In this document: positions 1 to 12,799 of the stretch, in pieces
Layout of the letters: each line of letters begins with the position of its first letter
Numbering within the stretch: the stretch's first letter is position 1
NCBI GenBank assembly: GCA_002633005.1
Contig: NMRA01000013.1
Location: 736,995-796,994, forward strand
DNA length: 60,000 nt
Direction: 5' to 3'
DNA from: Phoronis australis
Lineage: Eukaryota > Phoronida > Phoronidae
Notes under the pieces: generated by a model
Seen by the model: only the letters and a program-made list of their open reading frames with translations
What the model was told of the DNA's origin: nothing
Databases searched by the model: none
Translations under genes and position numbers: made by a program

Positions 1-1340
1 TTTATCTAAAAGCCACTATTTGTCAAACAAGATTGAATTTTCTTTCGTCTATGATTAATAGTACTAGCGCAGCCACTAGGGCCACACAGAAGCGATGCCC
101 TTCTGTTCATTGCTAAAAAGCGCTCCTCCGGTCAAAACCTCTTTCAATTTTGCCATCCCCAAGTGCTCCCAGGTTGCCACTCATTTCAATTCACCCCCAC
201 CCTGATGCACTCCAAGAGGTCGTGAAGAAACTGAATTCACGGGTAGAGGGATTACCATGGTTGGTAACGTTGTGTTAATTTAATGATTTTTGGAAAAACA
301 AGTACTTTCTTGATACACCTATAAAAGAGTTGTGTGTTGCCAAATTAACTGCCTTCATTGTCAGGTTAGTAATACATTTCTGTTCACAACTTCAATGACG
401 ATATTAAAATGTGTGCAACGGTAGTTCCAAATTTCATTACCAGGTAAGGTTCATAACTTCAGAAGTTTGCCTTAAATTTAAATTTTAATGTGAAAATGTC
501 ATGATGCAGCCTGTGGAAATATTATTTGCAGCAAGGCACCTTAAACACAACTATTTGCATCGTTAATCACGGATCCATCTGGGTAGAAGGTTACTTAAAA
601 TGACCTGTGACAAGTGGAAACAGTGGTTCTTGTGGACGTTATTTGTGGACAGTAAATTCGTTCTAATACCAATAGCGGATGAATGTGGCCTACATGGCCA
701 CGGACTTCAATAACCTCACTCGGGAAGAGTCTAATGGCTATTTATAAATAAGAAAAATCTCATGATTTCCAAATCAGGTGTTCTATGCAATGGGTCCGAC
801 GTATGGGGTCCGCGCACGTCCGATGCAATTAAAGTATCGGATCGCTCGCACGATTTTATTTCCATTGTTTTTAAACATGTTCTATTCGATGTTCAGTTCA
901 CAAAATAAGCCAACTCAAAAGTTAAATTTGATGGAAAAGAGCAGGTCTAAACATGGGAACTTTTACAAAATCTGGCCCCCGAAAGTAGACACTGAAGTGG
1001 TTTCATAAATTCCCTGTGGCCTTGTGATCTTGTATTGTCAAGTTAATTTAAAGTTGCCGAATCCTTATTTTTATTGCTTGATTTGTAACTGAAATTAGAC
1101 AAGATTTTGCGAGTTTTCATAAAATTTGGAATTTTTCCACAAACACAGACTTTTCTGGGTACGCGATAAAGTAATGTTAGTGAAAGCAAGGAAACGCCGC
1201 TTTGGGGATTCTATGTACCCGGGTCAAAGGTTACAACCATTTCGATGTATAACATACAGACACTCCGTTTAATTTGATTTTCAAAATATTCTTAATCGCC
1301 AAATTCGGGTCCTGCAACTTTGATTCGTTTAGACAACATT
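1..1340. other. 3' flank of the fucosyltransferase gene, no gene seen
   Basis: AT-rich sequence without a convincing coding frame. Minus-strand AATAAA-type signals occur right at the fucosyltransferase stop codon (1345-1340) and again near 1065-1072, so the transcript of that gene probably ends in this stretch. Short open frames here show no recognisable domain. Confidence 0.5.
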
Positions 1341-2443
1341 TTATTTCGGTAATAAATTTGCATTGAAAAACTTGTACAACTTAGGCCAAGGTCGCCATTG
1401 TGGACATCTACCTTTGTAGTCCCACCACTGACCGATGTCCTTGTAAACTTTTTCTTCCTCCTTCTTGTCGTGAAGCTTGGAGCACAGATTACAGAAGGAA
1501 AACACAGACGTGCCTTTCTTGCCATTTTTAGAATACCACAAACGCACATTATGTTCACGTTTATAAGTGAAATAATCGTTGTACAAATGGTCGTTTTGGT
1601 CTAGAATTTTTATGTAATTAGCCAGATCTTTTGGAGAATCGAAGTCCCCAATGTTTATATAACTGTGCTTCGGTAACACACCCGCGTAATCAGCCCCACC
1701 GTAGACAATGGGGACGCTGTCCTGTCCATATGCGTTATTATATAGCTTTTCCGTGACGTAATCAATACAAATCATGTTTTCCAATGCTAAGTAAAACTTG
1801 CACTTTGGCTCATATGACATTTCCTTACCACATTTTCCAAATATGGAAACGTTCACGTGTTGCGCGAGATGTTGCACATACCACTCTCGTTTACTTCCCG
1901 TGTGGCAATGACTCACGAACCAGCAGACGAGATGTGTATGGTTTCGCGAATAATCTTTGCCAGCCAAACTTCGCTTCTCTTGATCCGGACGACTTACTTT
2001 TTCAACCCATCCGTAAGGAAAGTAAATATCAGAATCGCGACGATAACTCATGGTCCAATTGAAAAATCCATTGAATGGCACCAAATCCCTGTAAAATTTA
2101 GCTCTGACGGCCATTTCGAGAATGAAAAATATAAATCTCTGTTGGCGCTTTCGGCGTTTAAATACGGCATCTCTTGGATCCCATCGGCCGTCTGTTAAAG
2201 GGAAAATAACGGCGTCGCTGATTTCTAAATCGGATTGATTCCTAGATAGCTGACACTTTACCGGACATTCGTCAAAAGCAGCACTTTCAAACTCCAACAT
2301 CCCATACGACCAGTCAGTGAACAGGGGCCTCCAGAGGAGAATAGTCTTTACGATCTTATCGTTGTTTCCATGGAGATGTTTTTCACTGAATGAGAAAGTG
2401 TCCAAAACTTTGTACGAAATGGTGCCATTTCCGGTGAAATAAC
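1341..2443 (-). CDS. Fucosyltransferase exon 2 (lumenal catalytic domain)
   Basis: Encodes residues 23-389 without interruption: stem, N-terminal Rossmann-like half, the RRDSD motif and the GDP-fucose site. Acceptor AG at 2445-2444, phase 1. The TAA stop is part of an AATAAA run. Confidence 0.9.
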
Positions 2444-3788
2444 CTGAAAAGATAGTTAAAGGTGCATGTCTATCCAACATAAGGGCTTAACTTGAAAACC
2501 ATGACTGACTGACATAGTTGACGGACTCTTAACTAACTGAGATTAGTTTTAAGAATTCCCTTACATGACATAGCAATCGGTCTCCTGTACTTCCAAACAG
2601 AACTGCGAGTTCACCTGAAGCGGCCCAACTTTGGACGGGATGGTCAACCCCGTAATAAGTGATCTGTTTGACTTAATGTTCAGTTGCCGATACCTTTTAC
2701 TATCCTTTAGGGCAGAGAAATAATTTTCTATCATAGTATGAAACGCCTTGAGACAAAAACTATCAATTACTAATGAATACACCGGCATGTACATGTAGGG
2801 CGCGTCATCCTTAAAATGCACGTACACCTGATGATCGGAGATCCGGTATTCTGAAACACAGTCGACAAGGCGTAGAATGATGTATTCGCAGGTGGCTTGA
2901 ACAAAGCAGGATGTGTTTATGCAGGAATGACCCACTCCAAAAGGTGTCAAAAAACGCAAATTTTGACTTCGTTTGTCTCCTGGTGTCAGTTCAATTTCAG
3001 TTTGTTTCATTTCAAGATACCAAAGCATAAAAATTAAGACAGAGCTCACGGAATAAAAAATATCACGATCAGTCTTCACGAGCCACCCTTCAAAAGGTCT
3101 ACCTACTACGGCGGTATTGAAAGGACAGCTGCGTTTGTTTTATCTATCTGTAGACCTCCTTAAAAATGGCAACTTTCGTATATCTGGCCCAGAGACGTCG
3201 ATGTGCTACTTTAGTCCAATAAAAAGTAGCCAGAGACAGCTTAGTCTCAACCAATGAAATCAAGCCTTACAACGAGTGTTTGTTCGTCTGTGCCTCAGCA
3301 AGAGATGACAAAATCAGGACAAGATTTTCTTTTTCAAACAATTTTGTTGAGCCTAGACACAGAACTTCGTTTTACTCTAAGTCCTTTTTATTCAGGCCAT
3401 TCAGCAGTTGAACGACTTGCCAAATAGTCTAAAGGAGGCTGATGGTTGTGATGACGTCAGACACAAACTCTTCAGTTATCTGTGGTTGTGGTCATCATAG
3501 CTGACCCTCTCTTCGTCACTTCGAGTCAATGTATACACCACATAAAAGTTTTAAAGTTTTAATTTAATATAATTTATTTAAGTTATTTATGTTATTTATT
3601 TATCTTTTAATTCAATTTGTAAATTTAATTTGTAAAGCACGTTTTTAATATCTATTGTATTTTATCCTCTATAAATAAAGTTTATTATTATTTTTGTTGT
3701 TGTTATTATTATTATTATTATTGTTGTTATCATTATCATTATCATCATTATCGTTATTATTATCCTCATCAACATCATCATTATCGTT

Positions 3789-3850
<62 letters not shown>

Positions 3851-4602
3851 TATTATTATTGTTATGATCATCATTATCATCATCATCATCATTATTATTA
3901 TTGTTATGATCATCATTATCATCATTATCATCATTATCATCATCATCATCATCATTATTATTATTATTATTGTTATGATATCATTATCATCATCATCATC
4001 ATCATCATCATCATTATTATTATTGTTATGATCATCATTATCATCATCATCATTATTATTGTCATTATTTTAAAACAACATATTCCTCTGCTGACGACGG
4101 GCGACGGTGAGTATTATATTAATCCATAACAGTACAGACCGCGGCCACAAACATGCGCTCGTGCAATATGGTCTTCTGATTGGCCATTTTGAAACGAAAA
4201 CTTAAAGTAACAGAGATTGTTTAAAGCTTTCACAGGGCCAAAGGTACGGAAGTCGCCACTTCTTTCTGGGAAAAGATGGGAACTTTCTACCTTTGTCCCA
4301 GACAGAGAAAAAAAGAAACACATATGTCCTTCTAATAGCACCGTAGCTTACAGCACAACTGACAGAACTCGGTCAGGTTAACCAATCATATTTCGCTGTT
4401 CTGAAACAACTTTGCTTGCTCCGACAACAAGGTGCTTGTCGAAGCAGACCTAGCTTTTGCTCGTATGTGCATGGGGAAAAGACTGTGTGTCTGGGTGCAT
4501 TTTTTACCTTTACCTTGGTTTCGAAGTATACTCACAGGTGAATAAAACAATAATAAACACAGAAAACACAGCAAAAAATATGACGCGTCTGTAGAACTTC
4601 AT
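1341..4602 (-). CDS. GT10-family (alpha-1,3-type) fucosyltransferase, gene span, two exons
   Basis: Coding exons are 4602-4536 and 2443-1341. Joining them gives 389 residues, the usual size of a type II Golgi GT10 enzyme, which moves fucose from GDP-fucose to N-acetylglucosamine-containing glycans in the Golgi lumen. Exon 1 encodes MKFYRRVIFFAVFS and a further hydrophobic run: a short basic cytosolic tail plus a membrane anchor. It ends after one base of a codon at a GTGAGT donor. Exon 2 begins after a CTATCTTTTCAG acceptor with the two missing bases, making Cys23. Family marks are FNWTMSYRRDSDIYFPYGW (about 150-168) and the GDP-fucose-binding stretch LALENMICIDYVTEKLYN (241-258), followed by a VPIVYGGADYAGVLP segment. 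The canonical LAFENS reads LALENM. Acceptor specificity cannot be told. An ATG inside the exon 2 open frame (2480) also exists, but it would give an enzyme without an anchor. Confidence 0.88.
2561..3079 (-). other. Unassigned long open frame inside the fucosyltransferase intron
   Basis: A frame of 172 codons on the same strand as the flanking exons. It opens with GTG rather than ATG, and the frame stays open a little further upstream. It has a hydrophobic stretch near the start (IFYSVSSVLIFMLWYL) and several cysteines (SCINTSCFVQATC). It does not resemble GT10 enzymes. A GTAAGG donor overlaps its last codon (exon end 2565), but using it would join exon 2 out of frame, so it is not an internal exon of the fucosyltransferase in this reading. 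It could be an exon of another transcript, a decayed gene or chance. Confidence 0.25.
3686..4068. repeat. ATC/ATT trinucleotide microsatellite
   Basis: About 380 bp of TTA, ATC and ATT triplets, including one block of more than twenty perfect ATC units and several copies of a longer unit containing TTATGATCATCATTATC. It lies in the fucosyltransferase intron, between its two exons. Confidence 0.95.
4536..4602 (-). CDS. Fucosyltransferase exon 1 (cytosolic tail and membrane anchor)
   Basis: ATG at 4602-4600, then 22 codons plus one base. It encodes a basic tail (KFYRR) and a run of aliphatic and aromatic residues ending VFIIVLFT. The donor is CACCT|GTGAGT. Phase 1 matches exon 2 exactly, and the product gains the type II anchor that this enzyme family needs. 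Confidence 0.8.
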
Positions 4603-7080
4603 GCTTGCCCAAGAGACCATAAATCACCTGAAACAAATGGTTGAAATTAAAAAAGCTGTCTTGCGGGTTGACTCTCCAGTGACAGACCCAAACTTTTTCT
4701 AGTATTTTTTCAATATAACAAGGAACTTTTGTAGACTGTTAATTTCATGTGCTTTGCTCATGCTGATGTTGAACGTTAGCGTCTTCGGCAGCGTCTCATT
4801 GGTTTACCGACGCTTGTTGCATTTAGTCCAGTGAAGCACGAGCAGGCGTGAAATAATGCCTGTAAAGATGGCCGAGTTGAGCTGACTAAAAAACGTTTTA
4901 CAACTACAAATTCAAGGACGTTTAAAATAGGTGCCGGAAATTTCCACCATCAGCATCTAAGCACAACTCGATGCGTCTTTCCAAACTGAAAAACGCGCTG
5001 CTGTATGGAATACATCGATCGAATGCGAAAGGGACACGCTGTTAAGCGACCTTGAACAGTCTTTTCGTAGCAGGTGCTACAGCGGTTGTTTGGAATAGAA
5101 TTGTAAAACGTTTATGCAAAATTTCGGATCTCTAACTAAAGTAGGAAGAAGAACAGCAAAAATTTGGTGTCGATTTCGGAAGAATTACCCTGTCTGTAAT
5201 TTATTACTTGGGTACATATTGGGACGAACTAAACAGCATGACTTTGAGAAAGTTTTAGGTTTCTTCAATGACACTCCAAAACAACGTTGACGTCGTTACT
5301 GTATTAGCTCGTTAGTTCGATCATATCTGACGCATTCTGTTCTGGACGAATCAGCAAATCCTTTACAGGCCTTGTGATTTTTGTGTGCCCGAGATTTGTT
5401 TGTCTAAATTAAAAGAAGGAAACAGACCGAGCTATTCAAACAAAAAAACATTCTTTCATATCGAAATTTAAGCCTTAGTATCTTACCGTTAAAAGTCGTA
5501 TCACTGCCGAATTCTACGACTGTGCTAAACGTAAGGACACTGCCGTGAAAATAACATATTAAACAGTTTGACCAACACCAGGTTCTGTAACTCAGCCCAT
5601 AATGGAAAGGGAAAATACATTCTCTGTGATGAATGAATGTTGAAATACTTGTAGTCACTTTATAAAGGAAAATAAACACGAACGAAAGCCAAGCTTACAC
5701 TCATGCGAGGACCCTTTACTGACGAGGAGGCGCTTATGCCGACTGATTGAATTCCTAAGTCCAAGCGAGACGGTATTAGCGCGTTTTCGACACTTGTTTC
5801 ACCGTGGAACAAAAGTCAAAAAACGTCATCAGCAAACAATGCGTTTACGTTAGTGATTTACGCCTCTTAAATCTTCAAAGGCAAATAGACCGACACAATA
5901 AAATACGACAAGGTACCTAATTAAAATAGCCTGTTTATACACAAATATATACGGAATGTATTTAAGGTGAAGCAAAAGTAGTTATTTGGATTTTTCTGGT
6001 TAAGGTGGCACATGACAACTTTTCGAAACTTTAGAAGTAAGCTTGTGGGCCTGAATGTACAGCTGTAGTTCGGCTACTGCTTTTCGCAAAATCGGAAACA
6101 AGAGGATCACGTTTTACACGCCACTCTAGTTGAGTGATCGGTGCTTGCAAAAGCATTTCTACCTAATGGTGTTTCATGCTGTACTGTTCTTAATTAGACT
6201 TTAGATTTTCAATGGAAGTTTTCCTAACAGCCATTATTGAAGGTTATATAGGGCTTTCGAAAAATGGTCAAATTTGGCAAACATTGGAACACCATATCTC
6301 AGAAAATGGCCGATCGGATTCAAGTGAAACTTTCGGACACCGTTATCTATGTACTCGTTCTTCTAAATGCCTAAAGGAATTGTTGTCCACTTTTGTATGA
6401 GGGGATATAAAATATGACTTTTATGGGTTTTATGAAAAAAACCATAAGCTGTGTAAAATGAAAACAAACAGATAAGTTTTTGAAATTTCATCTTCAACAT
6501 TTATACTAAACAAAATTTGGTTATAATACGTTATTGATACCGTTGTTATGCAATCGATGTACTTACTATTCTGCTAAATTCTACTTAAAAGCATGGTCAC
6601 GTTATCTAATTATTGTTACATTGGCAAAAAGCCAAAAGTCAAAAAATGTTCAAGCTTCCTACTTTCAGAAAACACAAACGTTCACTGGATTAAAATCTAT
6701 AATTTTGTGGTTGTCTAGCCTAGCTAGTAGTACACATACGTATCGATAAGGTCCTACGACCTCATATGACCCCTGTCTGCACGCTCATAAAGGTATTACT
6801 GTGGCACAGTCTCTTGAAGTGTACCTTTGACCTGAGACGTTTATTTATATCGCAACAATTGAAATGGTGAGGGATCTTTTCAAGAAAATGAAATACACAA
6901 CAATACGCCTTTCTTCTCCGATTAACAGAAGTAATAGTGCATCACAATGTACATTGTATGTTCTCATTCTAGTTTAACTTAATTTCCTCACGTGTCGCCT
7001 CTGAAGGTGACTTTATGAATGAGGGAGACCACGTATTAATGCAGATTATAAAGTGTTCTACATGTTGCTGCTTTATTAGT
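4603..7080. other. Upstream of the fucosyltransferase; dispersed repeats, no gene seen
   Basis: No open frame with recognisable homology. From about 6200 to 6720 lies a diverged dispersed repeat (phrases such as ATATCTCAGAAAATGGC and CTAAATTCTACTTAAAAGCA). Related sequence recurs near 39640-39840 on the same strand and near 51120-51175 in inverted orientation. Confidence 0.4.
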
Positions 7081-7087
7081 ATTTACA

Positions 7088-7235
7088 CAGTGGCGGATTT
7101 AGGGGGGGGGGCAAGGGGACATGACCCCGCCCCCACATTCTATTTGGCAGTTCCGGGGTGCGAAGGACTGACGGGCTAAATCCTGGGTAATACTCTACCC
7201 TGGCCCCCCAATTCAAAATCCTGGATACGCCCCTG
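7088..7235. mobile_element. Short MITE-like element, CAGTGGCGGATTTAGG ends
   Basis: Starts CAGTGGCGGATTTAGG and ends CCTGGATACGCCCCTG, an imperfect inverted terminal repeat of about 16 bp around a G-run and a C-run. Similar ends occur at 23435-23560, and one half is at 31279-31335, so it is a dispersed family. Confidence 0.6.
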
Positions 7236-7239
7236 TTAC

Positions 7240-8873
7240 AAACTTCAGTTACTCATTCCAAAACAAAGCTTTAATGTATATGACAACATTCATTCAGAAC
7301 ACGGATAACTTCAGTGTACCGTATATTCGGAGACAAAATGTTCTTCTAATTTCATTTCTCAACTCTACACTCTATTCTGGCAATGCCAGAGATTTAGCAA
7401 TTTTCTTTAAAAATAGCTTTGAATTCCAGATGGACAACTGCGTTGTTGATCCGCTTACTCATTCCTACTACTTTGCCAACAGCAGCTAGTATACTGCGTG
7501 AAAATTCTGTAATCCCAGCAGCCCCTGTCATACAGTTGGGTTTTATCTTTATTTAAGAAACTTGAAAGCTGTACTATATGTTACCTTACAGTTGTTTCAG
7601 AGACACGCCACTATAGTGCGTACAATATAATACTCTGCACACTGATAGAAGTTTAGTTGTAAACAACTTTCTTTATATAATCACTTTTATCAATTAGAAT
7701 CCTGTTTTTTTTGTAGACGACAGCCTGATACTTTAGAACACAGTTCCTACAATTGTACAGAAACAGCTAGATTAGAAGTACTTGTCCGCCAGAGGAAACA
7801 ATGCAGTTATTACAAAAATATAATTATTATTTTATTAGGAGAGGTATCAGATAAACAATCGCAAGTTTCGAAATGGATTTGATATCCTACTAAAGTAAGA
7901 CGTACCGTTCCAAATATTCAAGATTGTACTGCTTCATGAGAGATATCTGGCAGTGAAGTGCCCTCTATGATCAAATGTGTGCTTATCGCCTCAGAAGTAC
8001 AGGAACACTTACCGTTTTTCAATCGCTTCTGTTTACCATCTGAACTGTAAAGGGGCAGTATCTTTATGCTACCGCTCAAGCGGCACAAGTGTCTTTCAAT
8101 ATTGCACCTGCAATGATCCTGCAACATAAAACGTCCATGCGATATACGTAGTGAAAAACAACACTATGTAAGTAAAGGGACAATATTGCAATGATTAGTC
8201 ATCATCGAATATCGTTCTACGTCGGCGCTTTTGTGATTCACAGTGGAAAAAAATATTCTCTCACCTGCACACGGTGGTATAAGAATTTCTTGTAAGAGTC
8301 CTGAATTCCTGTTATGATGACATGTGATTCAAGGTATGTTCATGTAAAAAGGCTCCAGCATATGTCAGTTCCGGCCTGTAAGCCAGTGGTGCTTCCAGAA
8401 TCTGTTGCTTACCAATAGTCGTACTTCGATGACAAAGTGGACGGGCTAAAATGTCCCATAACTAAAACGGTGATTGCATGACGAGACCCGGTCCAAATGA
8501 TGCTCCTACGAAGATGCCGTCTTCATTCAATCACCTTCTAAACTCTTCATCTTTCACGTTATTAAGATAAAAAAAACAGGGCGTGCGCATTCCATATTGC
8601 TTGGCTATTGTTGTGGTCTTATACAATGCAAGTGAAGCGAAAAAAAATTTTCCTGTTTACACTAGAAAAGTTGACACGGATCAGCTGACACACAATTATG
8701 TGTGTGAGGAAAACTGACACGGAGCAAATCGAAACCACGGTGACAACTTTTGCTTCTCGTTTGTGAGCCAGAGCTAGATGAGCCTCCATGTCAGCTATAT
8801 GCGTCTAAACGCTAACTGGAGAAAAGCGGAAGGTATGATCTCCATTGAGCTTGTGCAAAACCAAACGCTCATA

Positions 8874-8920
<47 letters not shown>

Positions 8921-9085
8921 CTCAAACATAAGCAGAGTGGCAGACTATCGTGAGACTACAGCGATATCACCGCACACACACTAAGTCCATTTCCTTGGCT
9001 ATGCAAGAATTTTTCCTTGCGTTCTCTTGTTCGGACGCTATATCTTGTATATGACGTTTAAATTTTGAGCACAGCCCCAGAAAGC
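7240..9085. other. No gene seen; includes a CA microsatellite
   Basis: AT-rich DNA with only short open frames and no recognisable domain. The one clear structure is the CA dinucleotide run listed separately. Confidence 0.4.
8876..8915. repeat. CA dinucleotide microsatellite
   Basis: About twenty uninterrupted AC units. Confidence 0.95.
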
Positions 9086-9089
9086 CCTT

Positions 9090-9235
9090 TCGCATCATAT
9101 CCAGGTTCTCAATCACACTGACTTGAAATCGAGCTCAGATGATCAGCTAGGAGACACCTATGTAGTGCTCCACGATTGTCAGCCAGTAAAGCCAGGATTC
9201 GAGCCCGGGTCTAGTCCCAAACGGGACTGTCTCCT
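9090..9235 (-). mobile_element. Degenerate tRNA-derived SINE copy
   Basis: On the minus strand this matches, with many changes, the SINE copies at 33886 and 36904. It keeps the B-box region (plus strand AGGATTCGAGCCCGGGT at about 9193-9209) and the following CTGAGCTCG block (plus strand CGAGCTCAG at 9129-9137). Confidence 0.6.
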
Positions 9236-10210
9236 GTCTCCTCCTATGGGAAGTCATCAGAAAGCCTCGAGGGGTTGAGAACCACTGAAGTGGGGTGTGC
9301 TGTCTTCAAGAACTTCGCCTTATTCGCATCGCTTTTCCATAGAGATTACTAAGCGAGCGCACATTTTCCCGAATAAAACATTTTTAAAAAATCACTTTGC
9401 TTCTTGGTTTCGTTCTAAATATTTTACCTAACCCAGTATAACTTCCCACTTTGTTCAACTCGGCGGAAAATCCTACACCGCCGATCAGAGATTGTCCCAA
9501 GAGTGATTTTTGCGGCTCCCAGGCTAAAACGTCGGTGTATAAAAGCTCAGGCCTTTCACCACACCCATGCACTCAAGTTCAGTTTACAGTCTGAAATTTT
9601 CCAAATTTGTCACTTACACGTCTCTGTTGTGCTTCATTGTGTTGTCTGTGATTCGAGTTATTCCGGAACTTAACCGGCTCTGTGGTATCAAGATCCGGAA
9701 AAACTGTCTCTCCATTCTGTCTTGCGCCAGATCGGTGTCAACCTAGACCTGTCTCCCGTTCAGTAACGCTAGGACCTCGCTAAAAAGCAAGACTTCGCGA
9801 GATTACGTGAGAAATTGCCTTGTATTTTAATCAAGAACACGTGACTCTGACTAGGTTTTAGCTAGGTCCTAGCCTAAGTCCTAGCGTCTACTGAATGCAC
9901 GCCCGCAGTAACTGCTGAAGCCGAGAAATTCTTGCGTTGTGAATTAATCTACCTCCGTCAGTTTAGACATCACACAGAATATTTATACCAAATGAATTTT
10001 TGTTATGAGCGTTCTTTAGCAAAATTACACATTCTCTACTTTCAGAAAGTCCATACTATTGGCGAGCTTTTAAAGTCTACAGTTATATTAAGTCAAATGC
10101 ATAGACTTGTTGGTAATGGAGCACTCAACCTTATTTTTGAATGAGGCCTTCGGCCCTATACCACAGTACAGTGATACTCTAATCATACCTCGTCCAGTAA
10201 CACGCGAGCA

Positions 10211-10283
10211 GACCTCGTGGCCTAATGGAGAAGGCGTCTGACTTCGGATCAGAAGATTGCAGGTTCGAGTCCTGCCGGGGTCG
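10211..10283 (+). tRNA. tRNA-Arg (anticodon TCG)
   Basis: A 73-nt cloverleaf. The acceptor stem GACCTCG pairs with CGGGGTC (one G-T pair). The D arm is GCCTAATGGAGAAGGC. The anticodon stem is TCTGA/TCAGA around loop CTTCGGA, anticodon TCG, reading CGA arginine codons. The T stem is GCAGG/CCTGC around TTCGAGT. A and B boxes are intact. It differs from the copy at 23051 by one D-loop base (GGAGAA versus GGATAA). Confidence 0.95.
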
Positions 10284-11559
10284 CATTTTTCACCATAGCA
10301 ACAAAATTAACTTTTATTCATAATTCAGATTAGTTGTGAGGTTTTCTGTTGAGACACCAATTAAGTACAGATTGCGTAGATGAGCGTTGTTCACCCAGGT
10401 GTGTACAGTGGGACCTTTCTTAATTTGAGCTAGACTAGAAAGTCAAATCAAGTTACCCACCGATAGCTGAATGAATTGAACAACTGGGCCACACTGAGCA
10501 CCAAATGACTAATGACGTACAAAGTGCACGCCAAAAAGGTCCCGCCAGAAACTCAAAATTGGTCTAGCTCAATAGTTTGATAATTCTATTCCACATGATT
10601 CTGTACATGGCACCGATCACTAAATGGTTTATGACAGAAACAAATATACGTAAGGTTGATCTCACCAGATACCCCAAAAAATCTCACTCGCGGAATGCTG
10701 TGGAGGAGGTAAGCTATATAGAGAAGATATTAGACACACCATCAAAAACCAATTTAAAATTAAGTCATGCCGTAAAGAGCGCATTGAGGAAAATTTATTC
10801 TAGAAAGGATTCCCCTGAAACCTAAAAATGCACCCCCAAATTGAGCTAGCGTTCGAGGCATTATTTAGGTCCACCCTGGAATGAACTCTCGTCTTTCGTG
10901 GAGGTAGAAAAAATAAATATATATTACATGACTAACTTACCCCCCCCCCGTGTCCTGTCCGATCCTCGGGATTCCTGATTGAATGGTAATGGTTGGGTTC
11001 ATGTTTTTCGGACTGATTAGCTGTTTTGAAGGTGCGGGAGTCTGTTTTCAACTACGGGATATCTGTTTTACACCGGATTTCCAATTTCTATCGACTTCCT
11101 TGACTTAGTTTTGAAAATCTCAGCCCCTCCGAGTTGACGCACAAATGAGAACAATTTATTCAATGCGCATCCAGCATTGATGTTTGTCGTTTTTGCCAAG
11201 TTCTTGAAGTCAGCGTTGCAGCTCAGAATGCAATTATACACGTTTTTCCGCATTGATGAATTCATTTAGATACGAGAGTGACTTGTGGATCGTGTATATG
11301 ATCAAGCAGGACAAGTTATTGACATATGTATTGCATTGTGGGTAAATACTAATGTAAAAAATGGAATCGACGAAATTCAACGCCGTTTGGTAGAGCAATT
11401 GTTATTAAAACCTTAGCTATTTCGGAATTTAATTTTTGTTGTCAAGTTTACAGATACTACCAGTAAAGGTTTTGGATTAATTGAATACGATCGTTCTTAA
11501 GTTTTGTATGACACGCTCGTAAAGATAAAGTAAAATGAACTACGACCGTCGTTTATTAC

Positions 11560-12580
11560 TAAATCAAGGGGGACTTCAAACTGTCAATATACATACTTTC
11601 AGCGAAGCTTTAATACTCGCCATGGCCGTAGATATCTTGAAAACACCGTGTCTAAAAGTGGTCAGTTACTACTGTATACTCATTCTACCCGTTTTGGAGA
11701 ACTTTGCTTAGTTTGGAGAAGCCTCTATGAAGTCTAAGTTGACGCTTATTGATAATTCCTTTTGGTGCAACATATTTGGAAGTTTGGCAACTTCCTATGA
11801 GAAAATAAAGTTTCGAGTGAAGAAGACTTTTTGGATCAACCTTTGTGGTTTAATAGTAACTTGGGGATCGGAGGCAGAAGTGTTTTTGATAAGTCTTGGT
11901 TTGTAAAAGGCTTAAGATTTATAAGAGGCCTACTTCTGATGGGATTTCGTTAGTGCAGGCCATGTGATAAATGGATTCAATGTAAAAAACAACTTTGTGG
12001 AATATAATGGCGTTGTTTCTGTTCTAAAAAGATTTCAAAACTATCTATTTCAAAGTAAATTTAAAACTGTTAATATCTATTCTCCTTGCATGTCTTTAGC
12101 AATTATTCACTTACAGAAAGATATGAAGAGTTGTAAACATATTTGTTCAATCTTTAACGACATCAAGAAACCTTCAAAGTCAGAGTGTAAATGGGAAATA
12201 GAGGAGACAGTTTAGATTGGAAGAAAATATACTCATTACCTTATGAAATTACACAGGATCCAAACATTAGATGGTTCCAATTTAGAATATTACATAGGAT
12301 TAATGCGACAAACACTTTTTACGTCAAAATCCAAGTTCGGGATTCTAATTTATGTTCCTTTTGTGAAAGCTCCAGAGAAGCTGTCAAGCATTTTCTCGGA
12401 ATGTCGTCCAATAGAAGATTTTTGGAAGGAATTCAAAAAACTATTTCAAAAGTGTCTTATTTAGATTCCCAACTGCTTTTGTTATTCTTGGACTTTTTGA
12501 GGCACAAGAGATGTGCAAAATTATACCTAATATTCACAAGTTTGTTACATAATACTTATGAGTACTATAAATGCTGAAAA
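11560..12580 (+). pseudogene. Decayed non-LTR retrotransposon (LINE) reverse-transcriptase C-terminal part
   Basis: Several frames, broken by stops and shifts, together encode the end of a LINE ORF2. About 11835-11930 gives QPLWFNSNLGIGGRSVF followed by W..GLRFI, the post-RT segment. 11964-12215 continues it. 12191-12577 gives WKKIYSLPYEIT...FQFRILHRINATN, then a cysteine pair (LCSFCES) and a conserved histidine (VKHFL), the terminal zinc-knuckle-like region. The layout is typical of L1/Tx1-like elements. The 5' two-thirds of the element is missing, so this is a dead fragment. Confidence 0.8.
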
Positions 12581-12799
12581 ATTAACTGCGTATAAAAATT
12601 TTGTGTATGACAGCTTGTCTGGGAAGAAGGAAAATTTTACTGTTCACGTTTATTTAAATTAATTCCATATATCCATAGCAGTTGTTTACTTTACTTAATA
12701 CGAGACTGGTCTTTCCTGAGGTGTGCATCCGTGTATGAATGGGTGTTTTTGTTTGTGTTTTTTGTACTTGTTTATCAATGATGATAAATATGTATGTAA

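Noticed and set aside
3662-3955. Minus-strand frame made almost entirely of methionine and isoleucine.
   Set aside because: Translation of the ATC/ATT microsatellite.
5404-5679. Minus-strand frame with ECIFPFHYGLSYRTWCW, like the start of a fibronectin type II domain, followed by a GTAAGA donor.
   Set aside because: Only the first two of four cysteines are present and no partner exon was found; a chance match is more likely.
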